In this document: piece by piece, positions 24,113 to 32,004 of the stretch
Numbering within the stretch: the stretch's first letter is position 1
Layout: every line of letters starts with the position of its first letter
NCBI GenBank assembly: GCA_019192485.1
Contig: JAHCMJ010000008.1
Span: forward strand, 1-37,670
Direction: 5' to 3'
DNA length: 37,670 nt
Source of the DNA: Cyclobacteriaceae bacterium HetDA_MAG_MS6
GTDB lineage: Bacteria > Bacteroidota > Bacteroidia > Cytophagales > Cyclobacteriaceae
Notes under the pieces: generated by a model
Database searches by the model: none
Seen by the model: the letters and a program-made list of their open reading frames with translations, nothing else
Told to the model about the DNA's origin: nothing
Translations under genes and position numbers: made by a program

Positions 24113-25654
24113 CTAGTTTTCAACCACTTCAAATTCAACTCTTCTGTTGAGCTTCCTAGTTTCTTCGGAGGCATTGCTTGCAATAGGAACATTTCCGCCA
24201 TAACCCTTGCTTTGTAGCCTTGTGAAATCCACCCCCTTTTTGATGATATAATCTCGTACCGCTTTCGCACGCTCCTCTGATAGCTCTCTATTGAGGACAG
24301 GGTCCCCCTGGTTGTCCGTATGACCCTTGATCAGGATCTTTAAGTTCGGATTTTCATTTAACACGCTTACAACAAGATCAAGCTCTTTGGCTGAGCCCTC
24401 AATAAAGTTGGCTGTTCCTCTATGAAAAAGAATATTTTCCAAAGTGACGGTAACTCCTTTGATGAGAGGTTGCATCACCAATGTCAGCGTATCCGATAAG
24501 TCATCTTTGCTGACGGGAAGAATCTGATTGTAATCCAAGTACCCATGCTTTTTCAAACTGACCTTTACTTCTGTAAATAATGGCTTCTGGAAAAAATAGG
24601 CTTCTCCATCATACTTAGGTACAAACAAACTATCCTCAACTGCAATCGAAACTTCCGCCTCGATGGCAGAGGAATCTCGGGCATCAAGTGGTTTCAGGTA
24701 TAACCATCCCAACTCTTCTACCTCCTCCTCGATGGTTATGGTCACATTGGTAGGTGGCAGGACAACTTCTTGAGGTTTGATCTTGATACGTTTGATATCT
24801 CCGTAACCATCGCTATCCATCGTAGAAATCAGGTAGGCATATTCTGCACCAGGAAGAAATGTAAAGGACGTCTCAGAACCCGAGGTGTTTACTGCTGAGC
24901 CAAGGTTGATCGGATCAGACCAATTTCGCCAGGAATCATCCAGGCGATTAGCGGTATATATGTCAAAACTTCCTTCACCGGCTCGGCCATTTGTTGAGAA
25001 GTACAGCACCTCGCCATCAGCTGCCAAGAAAGGGGTGTATTCCTGAAAAGGGGTGTTTATCTGATAACCAAGGTTTTTGGGAGCTGACCAAGAACCATCA
25101 GGCTGCAGGTGACACACATACAAATCCTCTACTCCATACGAAGTAGTACCCTCCATGCTGAGCAGCAAGTGCCTACCGTCCCAAGAAATTGAACCAGTCT
25201 GATGCATAGACTTATTCTGAAAATGAGGAATATCAAGCTTTCTGGACGATGATATCTTTTGATCCTTATAAGTGGCCACCCAAACCTCTCCAACAATGGC
25301 ACCAAGCTCCTCTCGCACCTGATTGTATAAGAAATAGTCTCCCTCATTGACAAACCCTAAAGGTGAAACAAATTGCAGTGGTTGAAGGCTTATTTCATTG
25401 GAGGGAATCGACCAGGTATTTTCATTGAAACTTAGCCAGAGGTCCCCAGGGTTTTTAGCTCCACCTAGGTTTTGGGGATGTTTCTCTCTTGTAAAAATCA
25501 TTACAGCTCCATTTGGGTGAAGTGATACGTAACTCTCATCATAAGGGCTATTGACCACATGGATGGGTTCCTGCAAGCCCACAAACTCAATCTGAGCCAA
25601 AAGATTTTGAGCGATGGATAGTAGAAATATAGAGTAGCAAAACTTTAATATCAC
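24113..25654 (-). CDS. PD40-repeat OmpA-family outer-membrane protein
   Basis: A 513-residue secreted protein. A signal peptide (MILKFCYSIFLLSIAQNLLAQ) leads into a region with WD40-like beta-propeller (PD40) repeats, for example SWDGRHLLLSMEG, DLYVCHLQPDGSWS, EVLYFSTNGRAGEGSFDIY and GDIKRIKIKPQE. The C-terminal 110 residues are an OmpA peptidoglycan-binding domain: ILFHRGTANFIEGSAKELD, IKGHTDNQGDP.LNRELSEERAKAV, LQSKGYG, NRRVEFEV. Such proteins tether the outer membrane to peptidoglycan in Bacteroidota, often with type IX secretion or motility partners. The gene is convergent with ggt with no gap; the upstream 25655-25904 region is AT-rich. Confidence 0.9.
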   Translation of the reverse strand: MILKFCYSIFLLSIAQNLLAQIEFVGLQEPIHVVNSPYDESYVSLHPNGAVMIFTREKHPQNLGGAKNPGDLWLSFNENTWSIPSNEISLQPLQFVSPLGFVNEGDYFLYNQVREELGAIVGEVWVATYKDQKISSSRKLDIPHFQNKSMHQTGSISWDGRHLLLSMEGTTSYGVEDLYVCHLQPDGSWSAPKNLGYQINTPFQEYTPFLAADGEVLYFSTNGRAGEGSFDIYTANRLDDSWRNWSDPINLGSAVNTSGSETSFTFLPGAEYAYLISTMDSDGYGDIKRIKIKPQEVVLPPTNVTITIEEEVEELGWLYLKPLDARDSSAIEAEVSIAVEDSLFVPKYDGEAYFFQKPLFTEVKVSLKKHGYLDYNQILPVSKDDLSDTLTLVMQPLIKGVTVTLENILFHRGTANFIEGSAKELDLVVSVLNENPNLKILIKGHTDNQGDPVLNRELSEERAKAVRDYIIKKGVDFTRLQSKGYGGNVPIASNASEETRKLNRRVEFEVVEN

Positions 25655-25723
25655 TTTTTGAAGATTTATTTTTTATTTTTTTATATATAAATTTTAAAAT
25701 TAGATTTTACTTATATATTTTTG

Positions 25724-25810
25724 AACATATCTAATCACTAAGAATATATAAAGCAAAAGTAAACAAGTGTTGTGAATGAAATTTAATCCCGGCTCCCACC
25801 GGGATTTTTT
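25724..25810 (+). ncRNA. Candidate small RNA with its own promoter and terminator
   Basis: On the plus strand, TATTTTTG at 25716-25723 matches the -7 element exactly, with TTTT at 25692-25695 near -33 (20-base gap). About 60 bases on, AATCCCGG and CCGGGATT (25785-25792, 25799-25806) form an 8-base stem ending in a T-run at 25810. No plus-strand gene ends here, since both flanking genes are on the minus strand. The result would be an RNA of roughly 80 bases whose 3' end is the hairpin. A 13-codon ATG frame at 25778 overlaps the hairpin, but I do not call it a gene. Confidence 0.3.
25785..25810 (+). terminator. Plus-strand intrinsic terminator without an upstream annotated gene
   Basis: AATCCCGG-CTCCCA-CCGGGATT stem and loop followed by TTTT. 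Its orientation (T-run on the plus strand) does not fit the minus-strand OmpA-like gene beside it. Confidence 0.7.
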
Positions 25811-25844
25811 CATTTAAACCCCTCAGGCCAACACAACGAAAACA

Positions 25845-25875
25845 AAAAAGCATCTTGGAAACCAAGATGCTTTTT
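25845..25875 (-). terminator. Bidirectional terminator downstream of the duplicated lipoprotein gene
   Basis: AAAAAAGCATCTTGG and CCAAGATGCTTTTT form an 11-base stem with an AAA loop; A-runs on one side and T-runs on the other allow termination on both strands. It lies 30 bases downstream of the minus-strand gene ending at 25905. Confidence 0.88.
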
Positions 25876-25904
25876 CAAAACCTGTTGAAATTAGTGACCT
25901 TATA

Positions 25905-26783
25905 TCATCTGGTCACAGTCCCGGAAGGGAAAGTCCCGGCGACGTTATTGTTAAGGCTGTAAGGATTACCTGAAAGCGTCGTTGGAATAGCATTTCCTAG
26001 AGGCTTCAGCGTAAATGGAGCGGAACTGTTGTCAGGAAATGGTTCGATAGAGATCACCGCCATAGCACCGCGGATGTCAGTGGGGAAGGTTAAACCCATC
26101 GGAGCATTGTTAAGAAAGTCCTCTCCTGGGAATGAGGGTCCGGAATTAGTACCACTAAAAGGAGCCATGTCATCTGCAACCGTGGCATCTGTGAAAGTGC
26201 CCGTACTTACAGGAGTGCCATCAATTACAACCCATCCTTCGTACTTCCAGCCCGCTTCCAGCGTTGGCAGACTTAAACCTGCTTCCGCAGATCCGCTACT
26301 ATTATCCAAGAACCATATTCCGCTATAAGTTTCATTCTCCGCTCCGGTTCCCGTCGGAGTTGCAACGATATATTTACCTGTAGCTGATTCGAAACTTGCT
26401 CCGACAGTACCTGTTCCTAAAGAAGCTGAACTCCCAGAAAAAGCACCAGAAAGAATCTTAGTGGCTGCAGGTGCTGGATCAGGATCATTTGCAGGTTCGA
26501 TTGATAATACAAACATCGATGCCTGTTCAAGGTTTTCGGAATCTACCATGAAACTAGTTGTTGATGGAGTACCAGAAGAATTCACTTCGAAAGTTCCGGT
26601 AGAAATAGGAGAACCATCGACAATAATCCAACCTTCATATACAAAATCGTCACCAAGGTCTTCCAGGCCTATAATATTGATTAACAAATTAGTCGTTGCC
26701 GGATCACCGTCATCATCATCTCCGCAGGCCGAGAAGAGAAAAGCACTAATTAAGGATAACAATAAGATCTTTTTCATTTTCAT
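25905..26783 (-). CDS. Lipoprotein with two repeats of an RskA-like extracytoplasmic domain
   Basis: A 292-residue lipoprotein; the signal ends in LFSAC with lipidation at Cys 18, followed by a DDDDGD spacer. Two halves repeat the pattern YEGWIIVDGSPISTGTF (about residues 47-63) and YEGWVVIDGTPVSTGTF (about 180-196), each followed by a strand with VLSIEP or VISIEPFPDNS. This resembles the extracytoplasmic part of RskA-type anti-sigma factors and similar Bacteroidota lipoproteins, but it has no membrane-spanning sigma-binding part and no adjacent sigma gene. The open frame starts at a TTG at 26801; I use the ATG at 26783, with 26777 as alternative. Function is unknown. Confidence 0.7.
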   Translation of the reverse strand: MKMKKILLLSLISAFLFSACGDDDDGDPATTNLLINIIGLEDLGDDFVYEGWIIVDGSPISTGTFEVNSSGTPSTTSFMVDSENLEQASMFVLSIEPANDPDPAPAATKILSGAFSGSSASLGTGTVGASFESATGKYIVATPTGTGAENETYSGIWFLDNSSGSAEAGLSLPTLEAGWKYEGWVVIDGTPVSTGTFTDATVADDMAPFSGTNSGPSFPGEDFLNNAPMGLTFPTDIRGAMAVISIEPFPDNSSAPFTLKPLGNAIPTTLSGNPYSLNNNVAGTFPSGTVTR

Positions 26784-27033
26784 AAAATTTAGTTGGTTCA
26801 AATAAACGAGGAGAGTATTGCCAAATCGTCACAGGAGTATAAAGTTTCCGTCATCCACAGCTCAAAGCAGACACAAAAACACAAGCAATTGAAAACCAGA
26901 TTGTTAAGACATTGAATTTCATCACACGACATCTTTCTGTAGTCTGGCAGACACTTGATCACCTATGCCTCAACCTATATGTCACAAGTCCGTGATAGTT
27001 CTGTGATCTTTTTTCACTTCATTAGTCATTCAA

Positions 27034-27735
27034 ATGAAAAATGTACTCGTCATTGAAGACGATCCAGAGATCGTCAATCTATTGGAAATACACCTACAGG
27101 ATCTTTCGTGTACCATCGAAAAAGCCGCTGATGGACGAACAGGGCTTGACCTGGCTATCCAGAAAGCGCATGATCTAATTATTTTGGACATTGCGTTGCC
27201 GGAGATGGATGGAATAGAGGTTTGTCAAAAGATCAGAGCTACCAAGAATACCCCGATCCTGATGCTAACTGCTAAGTCCGAGGAAATCGACCGGGTATTA
27301 GGATTAGAAGTCGGTGCTGATGACTACATGACCAAACCCTTCAGCATTCGCGAATTTATAGCGAGGGTAAAGGCTATTTTTCGTCGCACCAGGATGATTG
27401 AGGAATCATTAACCAATCAAACCTCAAAATCCATCATGACTTATGCTGCCTTGTCCATTGACATCGAGAAACGTAAAGTGACCATGGACGATGAAAAGGT
27501 GGAGCTATCACCAAAGGAATTTGAACTGCTGGCATTGATGGCTTCACACCCCGGGAAAAGCTACACAAGATCCAATCTACTGAAACTGATATGGGGTTAT
27601 GACTTTGATGGATACGAACACACGGTCAATTCTCATATCAACAGACTCCGAGCTAAAATAGAACCGGATATGAATGCTCCTACCTACATTATAACTACCT
27701 GGGGTGTAGGTTACAAATTCAATGAAGAGATCTGA
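27034..27735 (+). CDS. OmpR/PhoB-family response regulator
   Basis: A 233-residue DNA-binding response regulator. The receiver domain (residues 2-115) has the acidic pair D9-D10, the phosphoacceptor D52 in ILDIALPEMDG, T80 in MLTAKSE, and K102 in MTKPFS. The winged-helix effector (about 135-232) carries ELSPKEFELLALMASHPGKSYTR and HTVNSHINRLRAKIE. It is followed by its cognate kinase with a 14-base overlap. The target is unknown; a 250-base upstream region could hold its own promoter, though no exact -7 element is seen. Confidence 0.93.
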   Translation: MKNVLVIEDDPEIVNLLEIHLQDLSCTIEKAADGRTGLDLAIQKAHDLIILDIALPEMDGIEVCQKIRATKNTPILMLTAKSEEIDRVLGLEVGADDYMTKPFSIREFIARVKAIFRRTRMIEESLTNQTSKSIMTYAALSIDIEKRKVTMDDEKVELSPKEFELLALMASHPGKSYTRSNLLKLIWGYDFDGYEHTVNSHINRLRAKIEPDMNAPTYIITTWGVGYKFNEEI

Positions 27736-29251
27736 CCTCCAAGTTATGCCATCAAAAACCATTTCTAACGGACTCATCAAAAAACTATCTTTGAGTTTCT
27801 TCTTATTGATTTTGCTCATGGGCGCCACCTACGTGGTGATTTCAACTTACCTGACCAATAAATATTTTGAGGAGTCACTCCAGAAACTAAATAGTGGTGT
27901 CGCCCGGCACCTGATCGAAGAAAAGTTTAAAGATTCTTCTCCCTTTCTGGAAGATGGCGCAGTCAACAAACCCTTGTTTGGTGATATCATGCATGATATG
28001 ATGGCAGTAAACCGAGCGATAGAGGTCTATCTACTTGATGATCATGGATCTATCTTATACTCTGTGGTTCTGGATCATAGCAACTCGGCACGGGCAGCCA
28101 GAAAGATAGATATGGTGCCAGTCAAATCCTTTATTGCTTCTCCTACGGAATATATACTTGGCGATGACCCCAGAACTCCTGGGAAGAAAAAAATATTCTC
28201 AGCAGCTCCCTTTTCTATCAATGGCAAAGAAGGTTACATCTACATCGTACTGGCAGGAAAAGCTTTTGAGGAGGTGACGTATTCACGCTTTTCCAGCTTG
28301 TTTGTTAGGCTCAGCGTCGGCGCAACATTGTTGACTGTGATGTTTGCTGCGGTGGCAGGTTTCATCAGCATATGGTTTCTAACCAAAAACCTACGAGACA
28401 TTATCTATCAGGTCAAACGTTTCCAAGACGGTGATATAAGGGCCAGAATAGTCAATGCCGAACAAACGGACCTATCGCTATTGGCAACATCATTTAATGA
28501 GATGGCCGATACCATTGTCAATAACATCGAGGAATTACAGTCAGTAGATAAGCTCAGGCAAGAGTTGATCGCAAATGTCTCACATGATCTACGTACGCCA
28601 TTGGCAATCCTGCAAGGGTATATTGAAACTTTGCAGATCAAACAAAGTAAACTATCTGAGAAGGAAGTCAGTGAATACCTGGGGATTATCCAGAACAGCT
28701 CCGAAAAACTCTCCTATCTCATTAAACAATTATTTGAATACTCGAAGCTTGAGGCTAAGCAGGTCATACCCAACCACGAGCCTTTCCAACTTGCCGATTT
28801 GATATTTGATGTGAGAGCCAAGTATAAAATGCTTGCGGAAAAGAGGAATATCACCTTATTGATAGAGGCGGAAAACGAAATCCCTATGGTGTTTGCGGAC
28901 ATTAGTCTGGTAGAAAGGGTCATTCAAAATCTTATGGACAATGCGCTAAAGTTTACACCAGCTAATGGCTCGGTCAAAATAGCCATATCCAAAAACCAAT
29001 CGCATGTAAACATTGCCATTGTCGACTCGGGACCAGGTATACCTAAAGCTGAACAGTCTTATATTTTTGAACGATACAGGCAATCTAAAACTCATCACAA
29101 GAGCGAGGGAGCCGGAATCGGACTGGCTATTGTCAAGAAGATACTAGAAATCCATAATTCAACCATTCGCGTGATCAGCCAACCCAATGTTGGCACCACG
29201 TTTCAATTTCACCTACCTGTTTACACATTAAATGGCGTAAGCCCCTCCTAG
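27722..29251 (+). CDS. Membrane sensor histidine kinase (HAMP, HisKA, HATPase)
   Basis: A 509-residue kinase. TM1 is near residues 22-42, a periplasmic sensor domain spans about 45-190, TM2 about 196-220, then HAMP, then HisKA with phosphoacceptor H288 (NVSHDLRTPLAILQGY), and the ATP-binding HATPase_c with NLMDNALKF (N box), VDSGPGIP (G1) and GAGIGLAIV (G2). The sensor has no named domain that I can identify. ATG at 27722 overlaps the regulator stop by 14 bases; ATG 27746 (MPSKTISNG) is also possible. The stop TAG shares CTAG with the convergent dehydrogenase. Confidence 0.93.
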   Translation: MKRSDLQVMPSKTISNGLIKKLSLSFFLLILLMGATYVVISTYLTNKYFEESLQKLNSGVARHLIEEKFKDSSPFLEDGAVNKPLFGDIMHDMMAVNRAIEVYLLDDHGSILYSVVLDHSNSARAARKIDMVPVKSFIASPTEYILGDDPRTPGKKKIFSAAPFSINGKEGYIYIVLAGKAFEEVTYSRFSSLFVRLSVGATLLTVMFAAVAGFISIWFLTKNLRDIIYQVKRFQDGDIRARIVNAEQTDLSLLATSFNEMADTIVNNIEELQSVDKLRQELIANVSHDLRTPLAILQGYIETLQIKQSKLSEKEVSEYLGIIQNSSEKLSYLIKQLFEYSKLEAKQVIPNHEPFQLADLIFDVRAKYKMLAEKRNITLLIEAENEIPMVFADISLVERVIQNLMDNALKFTPANGSVKIAISKNQSHVNIAIVDSGPGIPKAEQSYIFERYRQSKTHHKSEGAGIGLAIVKKILEIHNSTIRVISQPNVGTTFQFHLPVYTLNGVSPS

Positions 29252-30168
29252 TATCCTCTGGAGACATCCGCAAGATGCAATGGGATTTCACCCCTTCCAA
29301 TTCTATTGTAGTTTTCGACAATTTGGGGAACTGCTATATCAATCTTAGTGATACAAGCGATGTGCGGTGTGATCATTACTCTGGGGTGACCCCAAAGTCC
29401 GCTATCACCAGGAAGTGGTTCCCGGGGAAAAACATCCAAAAAAGCTCCTGACAACTGTCCACTGTTTAGAGCAGACAAAATATCCTCATCCACTTGCTGT
29501 GCTCCTCTGCCAACATTTATAAAAAAAGAACCCTGGGTCACCTGATCAAAAAAGTCTTTCTTAAAAAAGTCCTTCGTTTGAGGTGTCATAGGCAACAGGC
29601 CAACAATCACATTGACTCTTTGCAGAAAGTCACCCATTTGATCAAAAGTATATGTCGAAATACCATCGATCTCCTTTTTGGTCATACTCAACCCATGAAC
29701 CTCGAAATCCAATTGTCTAAGTTTCCTTCCCAAATCTTGCCCCAATACACCGAAGCCTACAATCCCGACACTTATATCTCTTTCAGGAGGATGCTGCTGG
29801 TCCCATACTACATTTTGCTTGTCCAAGAGATATTTATCAAACCTACGTTGGTGATAAAGAATCGCAGCAATACAATAGTTGGACATCGACCAACTGATAC
29901 TTTCATGAATCACACGCGTGACATAAACATCATCTGGTATAGACGCGTCTTCGACTATATGATCTACACCTGCACCAAGGCTAGCTATCATCTTGAGGTT
30001 GGGCAATGAGGTAAAAAGCTCCCGATGATGATACCAAGTGACTGCTACGTCAATGTGCTCAACATCATCAGTCGGCCAAGTCAAAACTTCTTGATCAGGA
30101 AGGTATTTTCTAAATTCCTCTACCCAGGGGTTCAGGTCCTTGATCCTGGAGTCAATAACTAACGCCAT
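29248..30168 (-). CDS. D-isomer 2-hydroxyacid dehydrogenase (GhrA-like)
   Basis: A 306-residue NAD(P)-dependent oxidoreductase that reduces a 2-keto acid such as glyoxylate or hydroxypyruvate. The cofactor fold has GIVGFGVLGQDLGRKL (about residue 140), and the substrate side has NVGRGAQQVDEDIL and HPRVMITPHIACITKID with the catalytic His and Arg/Glu pattern of the family. The LPMTPQT and FLDVFPREPLP segments are typical of the GhrA subgroup. It is downstream of the mpg gene with a 10-base overlap, and its stop overlaps the kinase stop on the opposite strand in CTAG. The precise substrate is not clear. Confidence 0.88.
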   Translation of the reverse strand: MALVIDSRIKDLNPWVEEFRKYLPDQEVLTWPTDDVEHIDVAVTWYHHRELFTSLPNLKMIASLGAGVDHIVEDASIPDDVYVTRVIHESISWSMSNYCIAAILYHQRRFDKYLLDKQNVVWDQQHPPERDISVGIVGFGVLGQDLGRKLRQLDFEVHGLSMTKKEIDGISTYTFDQMGDFLQRVNVIVGLLPMTPQTKDFFKKDFFDQVTQGSFFINVGRGAQQVDEDILSALNSGQLSGAFLDVFPREPLPGDSGLWGHPRVMITPHIACITKIDIAVPQIVENYNRIGRGEIPLHLADVSRGY

Positions 30169-30782
30169 GGTTTTTGTTTTCTCTTGCTAAGATAAGGATG
30201 GTCTTTGATAAAAAATCGCCAGGGGAGCGCTGCATCCTCTTTGGCATAATCCACTCCCACTCGTCTATCAGCCTCTATGGTGAAACTTTCATCATCGTTG
30301 ATATCACGAGCCAACCAAATCTCCTCACCCGTTAGGGATGCACCTGTCATTTCTCTACGAAATCCCATTGCCTGACTAAGGCTACCAGGGCCATTAGAGA
30401 GCCCTACTCCCGTCGTATCTCGTCGACTCTCCATAACATCTTCACCATGTATAGGTTCGAGTGCTCGTATCAGTACGGCATCAGCCAAACCCATTTCATT
30501 CGTCACAATGTTAAATAAGTGATGAATACCATAGCACAAGTAGATGTAAGCTCTACCTCCCTTTTGATACATCACTTCAGTTCTTTCCGTCCGCCTTCCA
30601 AAAGCATGACAAGCCTTGTCTCTCCTACCATCATAAGCTTCGGTCTCGATAATTGTACCTGCTGTCAACTTACCATTCACTTGACTAAAAAGCACCTTCC
30701 CAACTAAATCTTGTGCAATTACAACTACATTTGAACGCAGGTAAAACGATAATGGAAGTTTTTCGTATGCTTCAATATTCAT
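30159..30782 (-). CDS. mpg: DNA-3-methyladenine glycosylase (AAG/MPG family)
   Basis: A 207-residue base-excision repair enzyme that removes alkylated purines such as 3-methyladenine. Family marks are ARDLVGK-type VVIAQDLVGKVL, TIIETEAYDGRRDKACHAFGRRTERTEVMY with the catalytic Glu and intercalating Tyr, GRAYIYLCYGIHHLFNIV, and VLIRALEPIHG. Length is typical of bacterial AAG. It is followed by the dehydrogenase gene with a 10-base overlap. Its ATG at 30782 faces a divergent DUF2911 gene with a very short gap. Confidence 0.95.
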   Translation of the reverse strand: MNIEAYEKLPLSFYLRSNVVVIAQDLVGKVLFSQVNGKLTAGTIIETEAYDGRRDKACHAFGRRTERTEVMYQKGGRAYIYLCYGIHHLFNIVTNEMGLADAVLIRALEPIHGEDVMESRRDTTGVGLSNGPGSLSQAMGFRREMTGASLTGEEIWLARDINDDESFTIEADRRVGVDYAKEDAALPWRFFIKDHPYLSKRKQKPWR

Positions 30783-30822
30783 TTAACTATTACTCATGTT
30801 AAAAAACCCAAACAAAAGACTT

Positions 30823-31713
30823 ATGAAACGAAAGTTGACCTTAGCTTCAAAACTAACATTCCTCGCCGTGATGGCCTCAACAATGGCTTTTGGACAGATC
30901 AATACGCCCAGGCCAAGCCCAGCTGGTTCGGTTGGTAGTACTGTTGGACTGACGGATGTTACCATTGAGTATTTCCGACCAAAGGTAAAAGGCAGACAGA
31001 TATTTGGTGCCGGAGATGATTTCCTACAGCCATATGGTCAGATTTGGAGAACCGGGGCAAACGCTGGCACCAAACTAACATTGAGTACGGAGGCCAAAAT
31101 CGGTGGTCAGGAAGTAAAAGCGGGCACTTACCTTATATTTACTATTCCGGATGCTTCTGATTGGAAGTTTATGCTCTATTCCGATGTATCGCTTGGTGGC
31201 AATGTGGCTGGCTACAAAGAAGAAAATGAAGTATTGCGAGTTTCGGCTAAGCCTGAAAAATTGAGTGGTATCGTAGAGAGTCTTACTTTTCAGATATCAG
31301 ATATCAGCGAAGACAATACGACCGCAAACATTCAGTTTTCGTGGGCGGACGTATCATTCAAAATTCCTATCAGCGTCAGTTTCGACGAGGTAGTCATGAA
31401 GGAGATTGCAGAAAAAACGAAGGTCAATCCCAGTAACTACGTCCAAGCTGCCAATTACTACCTGACTGCAGGCAAAGACCTTGATCAAGCTTTGGAATGG
31501 GTCACTATGTATCTGGCTGAAGGAGAAAATTCCAAGCAGTTTTGGAACGTACATTTGAAAGCCAGGATATTAGCTAAAATGGGTAAGAAGAAGGAAGCGA
31601 TCGAAACAGCTGAAAGCTCAAAAGAAATGGCTGCTAACTTCGCTAATGGGGATTTTGGTTATATCAAAAGGAATGAAGATTTGATAGCAGAGATCAAAGG
31701 CAAGAAGAAATAG
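30823..31713 (+). CDS. DUF2911 secreted protein
   Basis: A 296-residue secreted protein with signal peptide MKRKLTLASKLTFLAVMASTMAFGQ. The DUF2911 core is clear: SPAGSVGSTVGLTDVTIEYFRPKVKGRQIFGA, WRTGANAGTKLTLST, and VKAGTYLIFTIP. The C-terminal third adds helices (ILAKMGKKKEAIETAESSKEM) resembling a short TPR-like tail. Family function is unknown; members are abundant in Bacteroidota. An upstream ATG at 30796 gives a nine-residue longer form; I prefer 30823 because it starts on the signal peptide. Terminator at 31736-31760. Confidence 0.85.
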   Translation: MKRKLTLASKLTFLAVMASTMAFGQINTPRPSPAGSVGSTVGLTDVTIEYFRPKVKGRQIFGAGDDFLQPYGQIWRTGANAGTKLTLSTEAKIGGQEVKAGTYLIFTIPDASDWKFMLYSDVSLGGNVAGYKEENEVLRVSAKPEKLSGIVESLTFQISDISEDNTTANIQFSWADVSFKIPISVSFDEVVMKEIAEKTKVNPSNYVQAANYYLTAGKDLDQALEWVTMYLAEGENSKQFWNVHLKARILAKMGKKKEAIETAESSKEMAANFANGDFGYIKRNEDLIAEIKGKKK

Positions 31714-31735
31714 TTTCACTTAGTAATTACTAACT

Positions 31736-31760
31736 AAAAAGGGGCTTCGTGCCCCTTTTT
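31736..31760 (+). terminator. Intrinsic terminator after DUF2911
   Basis: AAAAAGGGGC and GCCCCTTTTT form a 10-base stem with a TTCGT loop; it begins 23 bases after the stop codon. Confidence 0.92.
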
Positions 31761-32004
31761 GGTTGATATACTAAGTTATTATTATATCGGAATCACGGAT
31801 TACATAAACCGCGTCAACTATGCGAAAGACTAGCTAATCAAATGACCGCTAAAACAACTGCTATTCTAGCTCGTGGGCGAGTAGCACGTGTACTTTGTCA
31901 GAGGTGAGGAATACTAAGTAAAGTACAATTAGGTTATCGATGATTCTTCTAATCCAATTTCAGGCTTACTGCTAGACTGGCTAACTTATCTGAAGACAAC
32001 ATAT
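31761..32004. other. Intergenic region, no gene found
   Basis: About 240 bases between the DUF2911 terminator and the convergent PhoD-like stop codon. Only trivial short frames are present, such as one of 21 codons. No repeat, tRNA or terminator for the minus-strand cluster was seen. Confidence 0.5.

Noticed and set aside
26970-27012. TCACA...TGTGA repeat with a T-run before the response regulator
   Set aside because: The stem has only five bases and there is no plus-strand gene to terminate, so it is probably accidental.
31810-31925. Short frame of about 21 codons in the gap after DUF2911
   Set aside because: It has no signal, repeat or homology pattern and could arise by chance.
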